Position numbers and translations under genes: made by a program
Source: Halobacteriales archaeon QH_10_67_13
GTDB lineage: Archaea > Halobacteriota > Halobacteria > Halobacteriales > Haloarculaceae
NCBI GenBank assembly: GCA_003021335.1
Contig: PXQL01000031.1
Span: 2,398 to 16,419, forward strand
Direction: 5' to 3'
DNA length: 14,022 nt
Shown: one piece after another, positions 1-6,495 of the stretch
Numbering within the stretch: position 1 is the stretch's first letter
How the letters are laid out: every line of letters begins with the position of its first letter
The notes under the pieces: model-generated
What the model was told of the DNA's origin: nothing
Databases searched by the model: none
What the model saw: only the letters and a program-made list of their open reading frames with translations

Positions 1-237
1 CCAGGGATCGCGATCGCCGCGGTCGTCTTCGGGCTCGTCCACTACCCGGTGCTGACCGGTGCCGGCAGCTCCGGGGCGTACGTGCTGGTCGTCGTGCTTG
101 CCGGTGCCGTCCTCGGGATCGCCTACGAGCACACGCACAACCTGCTCGTTCCGATCGCCGTCCACGCCGCCTGGAACGCCGTCGTCTACCTCGTGGGATA
201 CTACGGGGCGGTCGGAGTCGCGGTCCCGGCAGGCTGA
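1..237 (+). CDS. CPBP (CAAX-type) intramembrane protease, C-terminal part
   Basis: Open from base 1 in frame 1 with no start in the window, so the N-terminal part lies upstream; the stop is TGA at 235-237. The visible 78 residues contain FGLVHYP, then a hydrophobic helix around VLVVVLAGAVLGIAYEHT, then the segment IAVHAAWNAVVYLVGYY. The paired motifs FxxxH and HAxxN are the second and third conserved motifs of the CPBP/Abi membrane protease family, which cleaves peptides within the membrane (the Rce1-like fold). The first motif (EExxxR) would lie upstream. The GTG at 49 is internal, because the FGLVH motif precedes it in the same frame. The gene ends one base before the stop codon of the convergent nob1. 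The substrate is unknown. The family call is fairly secure from the His/Asn motifs. Confidence 0.8.
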   Translation, partial: PGIAIAAVVFGLVHYPVLTGAGSSGAYVLVVVLAGAVLGIAYEHTHNLLVPIAVHAAWNAVVYLVGYYGAVGVAVPAG

Positions 238-696
238 TCAGGCCGGGTTCTTCCGGGAGAGGTCGCTTCCGCAGACCGGACACCGGTCGTGGTGCTCGTC
301 GAACTCGCGGCCACAGCCCTGACACTGAAACTGCCAGGAACGTTGCTCGTCGATTCCCTCCTGGTCGATCACCTCGACGGCGACATTCAGCCGGTCGGCG
401 ACGTTTTGCATCGCGTAGTCGTCTGTCACCAGCCGACTATCGAGCTCGAACGCAGCCGCGACCAGCCGAACGTCGGTCCGAGAGAGCGTCTTGAGGTCGC
501 CGGTCTCGCGAGCGGCTCGCTCGATCCGCTCGACGGTCTCGCCGTCGGGAATGTGTAAGTGCATTCCCGACCCTTCCAGTGCGTCGAACCGGTAGGCGCT
601 CTCGTCTTCGAGTTCCTCTCGCACCACCGGGATCGTCGCGATGTCGCCGTCGGTGTGAAACTCGTTGATGAACGCCGACGAGTCGAGGACGTACAT
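238..696 (-). CDS. nob1: Archaeal rRNA maturation endonuclease Nob1 (PIN domain plus zinc ribbon)
   Basis: 152 residues. The N-terminal PIN domain begins MYVLDSSAF with the metal-binding Asp5; further acidic residues lie at TDVRL (Asp75) and LVTDDYAMQNVA (Asp92/Asp93), the usual PIN carboxylates. A C-terminal zinc ribbon has C125-x2-C128 and C139-x2-C142. PIN followed by a single zinc ribbon at about 150 residues is the archaeal Nob1 layout. In the family this enzyme trims the 3' end of 16S rRNA precursor on the pre-30S particle; here that is inferred from homology. It lies one base downstream of the PRC-barrel gene stop, so the two are very probably co-transcribed. Its stop codon abuts the stop of the convergent CPBP gene with no spacer. 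No promoter of its own is visible. Confidence 0.9.
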   Translation of the reverse strand: MYVLDSSAFINEFHTDGDIATIPVVREELEDESAYRFDALEGSGMHLHIPDGETVERIERAARETGDLKTLSRTDVRLVAAAFELDSRLVTDDYAMQNVADRLNVAVEVIDQEGIDEQRSWQFQCQGCGREFDEHHDRCPVCGSDLSRKNPA

Positions 697-697
697 C

Positions 698-934
698 TTA
701 CCGCTGGATGATCATGTGGTCTTTGACAGCCTTGACGCGGTCGACCGGCACCAGCAGCCGGCCTGCGGTGTCGGTCTCGAACTCCGTCTTGTTGACGCCG
801 TCGGGATCGATAATGAGATCCTGGAGCCGCCCGGTCTCGATGTCCATCGTGATGTTGTACAACATGCCGATCTCCGCGCCGTCAGAGCCCATTACGGCCT
901 TCCCCGAGAGATTCTCCGCCAGTAGCTCTGCCAT
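698..934 (-). CDS. PRC-barrel domain protein
   Basis: 78 residues and essentially one PRC-barrel. It opens with MAELLAENLSGKAVMGSDG, followed by EIGMLYNITMDIETGRLQDLI and a closing VPVDRVKAVKDHMII. The 'G..V.G.DG..IG...D...D..TG.L' pattern is characteristic of the fold, which in bacteria is found in RimM and the photosynthetic reaction centre H subunit. Small stand-alone versions occur in most haloarchaea, many beside RNA-processing genes. The position immediately before nob1, with one base between stop and start, suggests a joint operon and perhaps a ribosome-assembly role; that is inference from context only. Upstream (935-1118) is a divergent promoter region shared with the Hsp20 gene; no strong TATA box stands out on this strand. 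Confidence 0.85.
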   Translation of the reverse strand: MAELLAENLSGKAVMGSDGAEIGMLYNITMDIETGRLQDLIIDPDGVNKTEFETDTAGRLLVPVDRVKAVKDHMIIQR

Positions 935-1077
935 GCGTCGAACTATCTCGGCCGCCTACGTGAATCTTACCCCTCCTGTCGTCGCAGCATCGGCCGATCC
1001 TCGCGTCAGCAACGCTCGGAGCCGCCCCGCGGAGGCCGATCCGGGGGTTGATTACGCCGCCGGCCCTACCCACACGC

Positions 1078-1128
1078 ATGAGTCGATCCCCGCGTCGCGA
1101 CATCCAGACACCGGAGGGATGCCCGTGA
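1078..1128 (+). other. Possible 16-codon upstream ORF overlapping the Hsp20 start
   Basis: ATG at 1078-1080 opens a 16-residue frame (MSRSPRRDIQTPEGCP) whose TGA at 1126-1128 overlaps a GTG (1125-1127) that is in frame with Hsp20. A weak AT-containing stretch (ttgattac, about 1047-1054) sits about 27 bp before this ATG, the spacing expected for a leaderless transcript. It could be a coupling or leader ORF, or chance. Nothing supports it beyond position and overlap. Confidence 0.25.
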
Positions 1129-1565
1129 TCAGAGACGTCACCGAGTCGATCGGTGACGCCGTGTTCGACGCCGTCGGCCGGACGCTCGGCCGCAGACAGG
1201 AGCGCAGGGACCTCCCGAGCGACACCCTCGAGAGTGACGACGCGTACCTGGTCGTGTTCGACGCCCCTGGCGCCGACCGCGAGGACGTACAGATCACCTA
1301 CGAGGACCGGCGCCTCTTGGTCCGAGTCGAGCGGTTCCGCCCGCTCAGGGAGTCCTTTGAGATGACCTTTCCCGGCCGGGGGCTCTCGCTCGAAGGGCGG
1401 GTCACGCTGCCAGAGGGCCCGCCCGTCGAGGCGACGGCCGCCGAGGCGACCCTCGAGTCGAACGGAACGCTTCTCGTCCGGCTGCCGAAAGGCGACGGCG
1501 ATCACGACGAGAGCACGGCGGTCGACGGCGAGACCAGCGAAGACTCCCGAGACGACGGCGCGTGA
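1119..1565 (+). CDS. Hsp20/alpha-crystallin small heat-shock protein
   Basis: 148 residues if ATG 1119 is the start. The core from about residue 33 (LESDDAYLVVFDAPGADREDVQITYED) through SFEMTFPGRGLSLEGRVTLP to LESNGTLLVRLPK is an alpha-crystallin domain: the A-x-x-x-N-G-x-L-x-V-x-L-P signature near its end is diagnostic. Such proteins are ATP-independent holdases that bind unfolding proteins in the cytoplasm. The tail is short and acidic, and I see no C-terminal I/V-x-I/V motif. Start choice is uncertain: GGAGG (1113-1117) is too close to ATG 1119 but well spaced for GTG 1125, which also overlaps the stop of a 16-codon upstream frame. The open frame extends far upstream, but that part is antisense to the PRC gene and not protein-like. 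It converges on the Nudix gene with a 6-bp gap. Confidence 0.82.
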   Translation: MPVIRDVTESIGDAVFDAVGRTLGRRQERRDLPSDTLESDDAYLVVFDAPGADREDVQITYEDRRLLVRVERFRPLRESFEMTFPGRGLSLEGRVTLPEGPPVEATAAEATLESNGTLLVRLPKGDGDHDESTAVDGETSEDSRDDGA

Positions 1566-1571
1566 CCGGAC

Positions 1572-2111
1572 TCACGGGGCCGCGGGGCGCTCCCAGTCTG
1601 TCGTGAGCGCGAGCAGCCCGGCGAGGATCCGCGCGGTCGCCCCCCACACGGTGTACCCGTCGACGGTGAAGTAATCCACCAGCCGGCCGTCCCGACGCCC
1701 GGCCCGGTAGTTCGCCGGATCGGTCAGTTCCGCGACCGACAGCGTCGCGACGGTCGCGACCTCCGGGCTGGTCGGGGCGTACTCCCGGTCCGGAACCCGA
1801 GCGACGAAGGGCCTGACGGCAAAATCGGTGACGGTCAGAATGTCGTCGAGCCGGCCGACGACGGCGAGCTCGTCGGCGGAGAGTCCGACCTCCTCGCCGG
1901 CCTCGCGCCGGGCGGTGGCGAGCCGGCTCTCGTCGCGGGCCTCGCGCCGCCCGCCGGGGAAGCTCATCTGTCCGGGGTGATCGGGGAGCTCCTCGGCTCG
2001 CTTCGTGAACACGAGCGACGACCCGACGTCGACAATCGGGACGATCACCGACGCCGGCCGGCCGTCCGCGACGGCCGTCGGCTCGTACCGGCGCACCCGA
2101 TCGAGGTTCAT
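1572..2111 (-). CDS. Nudix hydrolase, CoA-pyrophosphatase (NudL/NUDT7) type
   Basis: 179 residues from the ATG at 2111. The family signature upstream of the Nudix box is clear: VFTKRAEELPDHPGQMSFPGG is the CoA-pyrophosphatase pattern (LLTKR..L..H.GQ..FPGG). The Nudix box follows at residues 53-77, ending ARREAGEEVGL, with the metal-binding glutamates in REAGEE. The Gly-to-Glu spacing in the first part is one residue longer than the textbook box, as I recall for this subgroup. Family members cleave CoA or related nucleoside diphosphates; the true substrate here is not proven. The motif VDGYTVWGATARIL near the C-terminus also fits the group. The longer frame upstream of 2111 is discarded because it runs into the DUF7109 gene, whose stop lies 38 bp upstream. 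The two genes probably form one transcript. Confidence 0.85.
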   Translation of the reverse strand: MNLDRVRRYEPTAVADGRPASVIVPIVDVGSSLVFTKRAEELPDHPGQMSFPGGRREARDESRLATARREAGEEVGLSADELAVVGRLDDILTVTDFAVRPFVARVPDREYAPTSPEVATVATLSVAELTDPANYRAGRRDGRLVDYFTVDGYTVWGATARILAGLLALTTDWERPAAP

Positions 2112-2149
2112 ACACCCCGGTACCCGCTGCCCGGACTTAGCCACACCGG

Positions 2150-2632
2150 CTAGCGGGCGTCCTCGAAGGCGGCGAGTCGGTCCCGGGCGGTCGCGACATC
2201 GACCCCGGCCCACGCCTCAAGTTCGTAGCTCACGTCGATCAGCTCGGCGACGCGGTCGCCGTCGCCGTCGTCGACCGCCGCCGCGGCCTCGGCGAGGAGC
2301 CGCTCACCAGCCGCCCGCCCGGCGGTCTCGCGGTCGACGGTCCGCTCGGGAACATCGAGGATGTGGGGCAGATCGTCGGCGCCCGCAGGCGGATTCGGGA
2401 AGGCGACGGGCCCGGGAACCAGCACTGGCGCCTCGGCCCGGAGCTCGTCGGGCTCGACGGCGACGAGGTGGTAGCTCTCGACCGCGCGGTCGACCGCCGG
2501 CTCGAAGCTCTCGGGATCGTGGGTCCCGCCCCGCTTGTAGGCGAGCTCCGCGAGTGCTCTGGTGAGTTCCGCCCGAGTCAGGCCGCCGAACAGCCCCGCG
2601 ACGCCGGCGATCTCGTCGGCGGTCAGGTCCAT
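2150..2632 (-). CDS. DUF7109-like conserved haloarchaeal protein
   Basis: 160 residues starting MDLTADEIAGVAGLFGGLTR at ATG 2632. Recognisable parts are an N-terminal helical ALAELAYKRG segment, a central 'VLVPGPVAFPNPPAG..DLPHILDVPER' block and a C-terminal Ala/Asp-rich helical region (ELIDVSYELEAWAGVDVATA). I recall this pattern as the haloarchaeal DUF7109 family, which has no assigned function. No catalytic motif, signal peptide or membrane segment is visible. The longer frame upstream is antisense to the nifU-like gene and is rejected. It is the first gene of a likely two-gene unit with the Nudix hydrolase. The Nudix link suggests, weakly, a nucleotide or cofactor housekeeping context. 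Confidence 0.75.
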   Translation of the reverse strand: MDLTADEIAGVAGLFGGLTRAELTRALAELAYKRGGTHDPESFEPAVDRAVESYHLVAVEPDELRAEAPVLVPGPVAFPNPPAGADDLPHILDVPERTVDRETAGRAAGERLLAEAAAAVDDGDGDRVAELIDVSYELEAWAGVDVATARDRLAAFEDAR

Positions 2633-2681
2633 ACCGAACGCCCGACCGCGACCGTCTTGAGCGTTGGGCCCCGCCGGCGTC

Positions 2682-2693
2682 AAAAGGACTAAG
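2682..2693 (+). promoter_or_regulatory. Probable BRE/TATA region of the nifU-like gene
   Basis: The A-rich run aaaaggactaag sits about 25-35 bp before ATG 2717 in otherwise GC-rich DNA. It resembles a purine-rich BRE followed by a TTAAG-like haloarchaeal TATA box. The spacing fits a leaderless or nearly leaderless mRNA. The match to consensus is only moderate. Confidence 0.4.
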
Positions 2694-2716
2694 CACGCTC
2701 GCGGCCTCCATTCAGT

Positions 2717-3076
2717 ATGAGCACGGAAGCCGAGACGAACGACCACCTGCGCGAGCGGATCCGGAACTTCCTTCGGCGGAACTTCCCGCAGATCCAGATG
2801 CACGGCGGCAGCGCGGCCATCGAGGAGATCGACCGCGAGACCGGCGAGGTGACGATCGAGCTGAGCGGCGCCTGCTCGGGCTGTGGCATCTCCCCGATGA
2901 CGGTCCAGGCGATCAAGGCCCGCATGACAACGGAGATCCCCGAGATCGACACCGTCCACGCCTCGACGGGCGTGACCGGCGGCGGTCACAGCCGCGGCGG
3001 CGGGTTCCCCGGCGCCGGTCCGGGCACCGACGACGGCCCCGGCGACAGCGAGGACGGACCGCAGGCACCGTTCTGA
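2717..3076 (+). CDS. NifU C-terminal-domain (Nfu-type) iron-sulfur scaffold protein
   Basis: 119 residues. After a short helical N-terminus (LRERIRNFLRRNFPQIQMHGG) comes the Nfu core, ending with CSGCGISPMTVQAIKARMT. The C53-x2-C56 pair with following Ser is the cluster-binding motif, and two subunits would share a [4Fe-4S] cluster for transfer to client apoproteins. From about residue 86 the tail is Gly/Asp/Pro-rich and low-complexity, an acidic halophilic extension without a known role. There is no IscU-like or A-type domain, so this is the stand-alone Nfu form. It is monocistronic: DUF7109 is divergent upstream, and the convergent ketopantoate reductase begins 39 bp after the stop. A short T run (ggttttc, about 3090-3096) could serve as an archaeal terminator. 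Confidence 0.9.
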   Translation: MSTEAETNDHLRERIRNFLRRNFPQIQMHGGSAAIEEIDRETGEVTIELSGACSGCGISPMTVQAIKARMTTEIPEIDTVHASTGVTGGGHSRGGGFPGAGPGTDDGPGDSEDGPQAPF

Positions 3077-3115
3077 CGGGTACACTCGACGGTTTTCACG
3101 CGCTCGGACGGAGTG

Positions 3116-4012
3116 TCAATCCCGCAGATCCCGTCTGCGCTCCCAGGTCCGGACCAGCCGAGTCAGCGTCTCGTTGACCGGCACCGGAAAGTGTGCGTGC
3201 TCGCAGACGTACCCGTTGATCGCGTCAACTTCCGTCCGGCTGCCAGTGTCGAGATCCTGATACATCGACGAGCGATTCGCACGCGTCGTCTCGGCGACTG
3301 AGACGGCCGCCTCTGCTGCCGTCTCGGGGGAGAGCTCGACCCCGCGGTCGCGGGCCACGGTGGCGGCTTCCTGGGCGGCTCGCCGCGTTATCCACTCGCC
3401 CGGGCCCTTGACCACGGCGCCGTTCGGAACGCGAGCGAGCGCCGTCGCGGCGTTGATGCCGGCGTTGACCGCGAGTTTCTCCCACAGCTCCCGGGGCATC
3501 GCTGGCGAAGCGGTCGCCGCGAGCCCGGCAGTCTCGAAGGCCGTTGCCACGCGTTCGGCGAGCGCAGACGATCCCCCCTCCCGAGCGCCGAGGACGATCT
3601 CGCCCGTCCCGGTCCACTCGACGACGCCGGGCTCGGTCAGCCGCGCGCCGTAGGTACAGGTACCGGCCAACACGGGCGCCGAGAGCGCCCTGGCGAGGCG
3701 GGCCTCGTTTCCCATCCCGTTCTGTAGCGAGAGGACGGCCTTGAGTTCCGCCTCGGCGAGTGCCGTCCCGGCCGCGGGCGTGTCGAAGGACTTGACGGTC
3801 ACGACCGCGAGTTCGGCGCGATCCGGGACCGTCGTCGTCGCTGCCGGACGGACACGCAGTTCCGTCTCGCCCTCGCGGACGATCGCAAGCCCGCTGTCGG
3901 CGACGCGGTCGACGTGAGGCCGGCGCCCGACGAGCGTGACCGCGTGTTCGCGGGCGAGCAGGCCGCCGACGAGGCTCCCGAGACTCCCGGCGCCGAACAC
4001 GCAGATATCCAT
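3116..4012 (-). CDS. panE: 2-dehydropantoate 2-reductase (ketopantoate reductase)
   Basis: 298 residues, the usual length. The N-terminal Rossmann fold opens MDICVFGAGSLGSLVGG (GxGxxG at residues 7-12), with VKSFDT and SLQNGMGNE marking the cofactor and substrate cleft (Asn98). The C-terminal helical domain carries ELWEKLAVNAGINAATAL, with catalytic Lys179, and SSMYQDLDTGSRTEVDAINGYV, with the conserved Glu261. It reduces 2-dehydropantoate to pantoate with NAD(P)H on the way to coenzyme A; archaea continue through pantoate kinase and phosphopantothenate synthetase. No other CoA gene is adjacent, though a CoA-type Nudix hydrolase lies 1 kb away. It converges with the nifU-like gene. A TAATCC element near 4036-4042 lies about 27 bp upstream of the start and may be the TATA box, but this is weak. 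Confidence 0.9.
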   Translation of the reverse strand: MDICVFGAGSLGSLVGGLLAREHAVTLVGRRPHVDRVADSGLAIVREGETELRVRPAATTTVPDRAELAVVTVKSFDTPAAGTALAEAELKAVLSLQNGMGNEARLARALSAPVLAGTCTYGARLTEPGVVEWTGTGEIVLGAREGGSSALAERVATAFETAGLAATASPAMPRELWEKLAVNAGINAATALARVPNGAVVKGPGEWITRRAAQEAATVARDRGVELSPETAAEAAVSVAETTRANRSSMYQDLDTGSRTEVDAINGYVCEHAHFPVPVNETLTRLVRTWERRRDLRD

Positions 4013-4183
4013 CGGCCGCTCTTAAGGGAACGACCGGATTAGCTTCTGCGGTGAGAGCGCTAATTCCTCTTTCTCCACGGAGCGACCGGAGGGAGCGCAG
4101 TAGGGAGGGGATACAGCGCCCGCACGGTTCGCAGACACGTGTTCTCCGCCACATTCACCCCTACGGTCGAATGAGGTAGTACG

Positions 4184-4420
4184 ATGCTCGCCCCGTCTCC
4201 GGTGGTGTTCAGACGCGACACAAAGCGTGCGCCGTCGGTTGTGGCCGAGTGTCGAATCGGTCGGAGTGGGACACTCCGAACTGCCTGTGAAGCGAAGCCG
4301 CCTGCGGAGTCTGGAGCCGCTGTGTCCACGTCGGATACACGCTCCGACGCAGAACCAGGAGGCCCCACCCGCAACCAGCAAGCGGCGAGGAGCCCCGAAC
4401 GCGGTCGGGTGGGGTAGTTC
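4184..4420 (+). mobile_element. Relic of an IS200/IS605-type element: tnpB C-terminal tail and right end
   Basis: The + frame ending at TAG 4415-4417 reads SDAEPGGPTRNQQAARSPER near its end. It is followed at once by a GGTGGGGTAGTTCAC-like end. From memory, many haloarchaeal TnpB proteins end in a tail of the form 'VVE.GSP.L.ER' whose coding DNA includes GCCCCACCC, a G+C-rich spacer, GGGTGGGG and TAGTTCAC. The layout here is the same. The zinc-ribbon, the DxNAAxN motif and all catalytic parts of TnpB are missing, and a stop at 4172 closes the frame upstream. So this is a decayed fragment with no transposase and no left end recognised. The assignment rests on recalled similarity, not on a search. 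Confidence 0.45.
4363..4414 (+). repeat. 9-bp inverted repeat at the presumed element right end
   Basis: ccccacccg (4363-4371) and cgggtgggg (4406-4414) are perfect inverted copies separated by 34 bp, seen directly. A smaller perfect hairpin, ggagtg-gga-cactcc, lies at 4264-4278. Subterminal hairpins mark the ends of IS200/IS605 elements and also form the structured part of TnpB guide RNA, so this supports the relic call; the structure could also act in termination. Confidence 0.6.
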
Positions 4421-4431
4421 ACTGTTGTCCC

Positions 4432-5519
4432 TCAGTCCGGACAGAGCGCCGGCGCGGCGCACCCGGACGCCTCCGACTCTCCGGGACCGGGCGCGAGAAA
4501 CGCCGCAAGCGGCGGGCCGACCGACTCGGGCTCGACGAGGAATGCGTCGTGGCCGTGATCCGAGTCGATCACCCTGTGGGTCGCGTCGATCTCGGCGGTC
4601 GTCATCGAATCGACGAGCCCCTCGGCCTGCTCGACGGTGAAATGCCAGTCGCCGGTGAACGAGAGCACGAGCGCCGCGCCGTCGAACTCCGCCAGCGCGG
4701 CCGCGTCCGAGTCACACCCGGCGGCGAGGTCGTACTCGTCCATCGCTCGGATCAGGTACAGGTAGGCATTGGCGTCGAACCGGTCGACGAACGTCTCGGC
4801 CTGGTAGTCAAGATACGACTCGACCTCGCGGTATGGGAAAGCCGCCGACGCCTCGTCACCGACGGGGCGGGCGCCGCCGGCGATCCGGCGACCGAATTTC
4901 CGCTCCATCGATTCCTTCGAGAGGTACATCACGTGACCGATCTGCCTGGCCCGGGCCAGGCCGTCGTCGGGGTGTGTGTCGCCGTAGTACGCCCCGCCCT
5001 GCCAGTCCGAATCCGCGGTGATTGCCCGGCGCGCGATCGCGTCGAGTGCCAGACACTGCGGGTCGAGCCTGGGGGCGGTCGCGATGGGGGCGATCCGGTC
5101 GACGCGCTCGGGGTAGCGTTTCGCCCACTCGAGAACGTTCATCCCGCCGACGCTGCCGCCGACGGCCGCGCGCAGCCGCGAGACGCCCAGCTCTTCGAGC
5201 AGCAGCCGCTGGGCCTCGACCCAGTCGCCGACGGTCACCGGCGGGAAGGCGGTACCGTAGGGCTCGCCGGTTCGGGGATCTGTCGAGGCCGGGCCGGTCG
5301 TGCCGTAACACGAGCCCGGCACGTTTACACAGACCACGTACTGTTCGGTCGTGTCAATCGGCCGGCCGGGCCCGACGATCTCATCCCACCACGCGCTCGC
5401 CTGGCCCGCACTTTCGCCCCCGCTCGCGACGTGCTGGCTGCCGGTCAGGGCGTGACAGACCAACACCGCGTTGTCCCGCGCTCGACGACCCCGTCGTCGG
5501 ATCCCTGCGGCTCTGTCAT
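4432..5519 (-). pseudogene. metX: Homoserine O-acetyltransferase, 5' end frameshifted by a deletion
   Basis: From [17 protein letters not shown] to the C-terminus the protein is a normal alpha/beta-hydrolase MetX: nucleophile Ser in [15 protein letters not shown], Asp in [13 protein letters not shown] and His in [10 protein letters not shown] form the triad. The enzyme acetylates homoserine for methionine synthesis. The 5' end is broken. A good TATA box lies 29 bp before ATG 5517-5519, which opens [15 protein letters not shown], but that frame stops after 24 codons and the MetX core continues in another frame. The conserved family segment between these (roughly 'F.F.CG..L..LEVAYETYG', about 25-30 residues, from memory) is absent. 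So a frame-breaking deletion lies near 5470-5485. The in-frame ATG at 5583 lies upstream of the promoter and gives non-MetX sequence. No metY is adjacent, though it often is in haloarchaea. A sequencing or assembly error would explain it equally well. Confidence 0.75.
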
Positions 5520-5542
5520 GTGTTGCAATTATATACCTGCAG

Positions 5543-5552
5543 TAATCTATAA
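5543..5552 (-). promoter_or_regulatory. TATA box of metX
   Basis: On the minus strand this reads TTATAGATTA within a clearly AT-rich island, centred about 29 bp upstream of the ATG at 5519. This is ideal for a leaderless archaeal transcript. It fixes 5519 as the original metX start and shows that the longer open frame beginning at 5583 starts upstream of the promoter. Confidence 0.65.
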
Positions 5553-5613
5553 CCAATAGTAACGGCAACACTCGCCGCATCACAACTTGTAACCTGAGAA
5601 AGCGCGCAGAAAG

Positions 5614-5686
5614 CGTCCTGGCGGCGATTTGAACGCCGGTCCCTGGCTCCGCAAGCCAAGAGGATAGTCCACTACCCTACCAGGAC
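5614..5686 (-). tRNA. tRNA-Arg, anticodon GCG
   Basis: On the minus strand a full cloverleaf can be drawn. Acceptor GTCCTGG pairs with CCAGGAC. The D-arm has the GG pair in its loop. The anticodon stem TTGGC/GCCAG carries loop TTGCGGA (anticodon GCG, reading CGC). The T-arm is CGGCG-TTCAAAT-CGCCG, and the discriminator is G at 5614. It has no intron and no encoded CCA, so the window's CCA-adding enzyme would be needed. It lies about 95 bp upstream of the metX start in the same orientation, with a separate promoter. Confidence 0.93.
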
Positions 5687-5710
5687 CTACATCCGGGTAG
5701 CGAACATCGG

Positions 5711-5716
5711 AGTAAA
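5711..5716 (-). promoter_or_regulatory. TATA-like box of tRNA-Arg
   Basis: TTTACT on the minus strand is centred about 27 bp before the first base of the tRNA, the usual distance for archaeal stable-RNA promoters. It is the only AT-rich block at that position. Confidence 0.4.
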
Positions 5717-5775
5717 GGGGTTACGGTTGTCCGGTAGGGGGGCTCGGCGGGGATTCTTATAATGCTCTGATCCAA

Positions 5776-5785
5776 TATAGTTATT
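5776..5785 (+). promoter_or_regulatory. TATA box of the DUF7504-like gene
   Basis: TATAGTTATT stands in an AT-rich island and is centred about 30 bp before ATG 5810. A second candidate, ttataatg, lies at about 5757-5764. The spacing of the first fits a leaderless or very short-leader mRNA. Confidence 0.55.
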
Positions 5786-5809
5786 ACGACGCGTTGCTTC
5801 ACATTAACA

Positions 5810-6421
5810 ATGGCAGAACAGACGGGCGCGAGCGGCGACTCGGCCGGCCAGCTGCCGGATCTCTCCGAGTCCGCGAACGTCCTCTTTCTCGCTCCCTCCA
5901 TCGGCTCACAGAGCGCGGCGGGCTTCGAGCTGCTCACACAATCGCCGCTCGATCAGACCACCCTGATCGTCGTCACCTACACCGGCACCGCACGGGGATG
6001 GCTTGAGGACTGGACCGACCGGGTCGGCGAGGCGCCAGCCCGCGGCGGGATCGTCACAGTCGGGGAACGCGACGTCGTTCTCGGGGACTCGTCGTGGACG
6101 GCCCGCGCGATCGACAACCCGTCGGATCTGACCGGGGTCGGAATCGAGCTGAGCGAGCTGTTGTCCGGCGCCGCGACGGCAGAAGACACCGCGACTGTCG
6201 TCTGGTTCGACTCGATCACGTCGTTGCTCCAGTACGCCGATCTCCAGCGGGCGTTTCGCTTTCTCCACGTCGTCACCGGCCGGGTCAAGACCGTCGGCGG
6301 GACCGGCTTCTACAGGCTCGATCCGGACGCACACGACTCCCAGACGGTCGCGACGATGAAGGGGCTGTTCGACGCCGTCATCAGCCGCGACGAGGACGGC
6401 ACCTGGACGACCGAGCGGTGA
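5810..6421 (+). CDS. DUF7504-like haloarchaeal protein, degenerate RecA/KaiC-type ATPase fold
   Basis: 203 residues. Residues 22-40 read ANVLFLAPSIGSQSAAGFELL, a strand, loop and helix placed like a Walker A motif but with IGSQSA where a P-loop would have GKT/S. TLIVVTYTGTARGWLEDW and TVVWFDSITSLLQYADLQRAFRFLHVVTGRV match the later strands of RecA-like folds, with a Walker B-like VVWFDS. I recall this as the haloarchaeal DUF7504 group, whose members are often encoded near signal-transduction genes. Without Lys in the loop, ATP hydrolysis is doubtful, so a binding or regulatory role is more likely. There are no membrane segments. The gene is monocistronic, with its own promoter, and the lipoprotein gene follows after 74 bp. 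Confidence 0.7.
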   Translation: MAEQTGASGDSAGQLPDLSESANVLFLAPSIGSQSAAGFELLTQSPLDQTTLIVVTYTGTARGWLEDWTDRVGEAPARGGIVTVGERDVVLGDSSWTARAIDNPSDLTGVGIELSELLSGAATAEDTATVVWFDSITSLLQYADLQRAFRFLHVVTGRVKTVGGTGFYRLDPDAHDSQTVATMKGLFDAVISRDEDGTWTTER

Positions 6422-6495
6422 CACGCCCTACGGTCGGTTCGATCGCCGTTTGAGTCGCCACAACGGCTACTTGTACCCGCCCCGGAGCTGGCGGT

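Larger units (their letters stand above)
4013..4431. other. Gene-free stretch between panE and metX
   Basis: This is the only gap over 300 bp. It holds the presumed upstream region of panE (about 4013-4050), a featureless middle (about 4050-4180), and a segment resembling the 3' end of a tnpB gene plus the right end of an IS200/IS605-type element (about 4184-4420). Stops interrupt the frames here and none reads as an intact protein. Base composition is slightly less GC-rich than the flanking genes. Confidence 0.6.

Noticed and set aside
235-240. Zero-gap convergent stops of the CPBP gene and nob1 as a special regulatory overlap
   Set aside because: Tight convergent gene ends are common in compact haloarchaeal genomes, and nothing else marks this site.
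4060-4422. Minus-strand frame with VNVAEN, reminiscent of the TnpB DxNAAxN motif
   Set aside because: It is on the strand opposite to the tail and right end that look tnpB-like, no CxxC zinc ribbon precedes it, and the rest of the frame is not protein-like.
4549-5559. 336-codon plus-strand frame across metX
   Set aside because: Antisense shadow of MetX, whose catalytic motifs are unmistakable; the antisense product has no recognisable domain.
5520-5583. metX start at 5583 with a hydrophobic N-terminus resembling a signal
   Set aside because: It lies upstream of the metX TATA box, encodes promoter DNA, and MetX is a cytoplasmic enzyme; the apparent hydrophobic stretch comes from AT-rich promoter codons.
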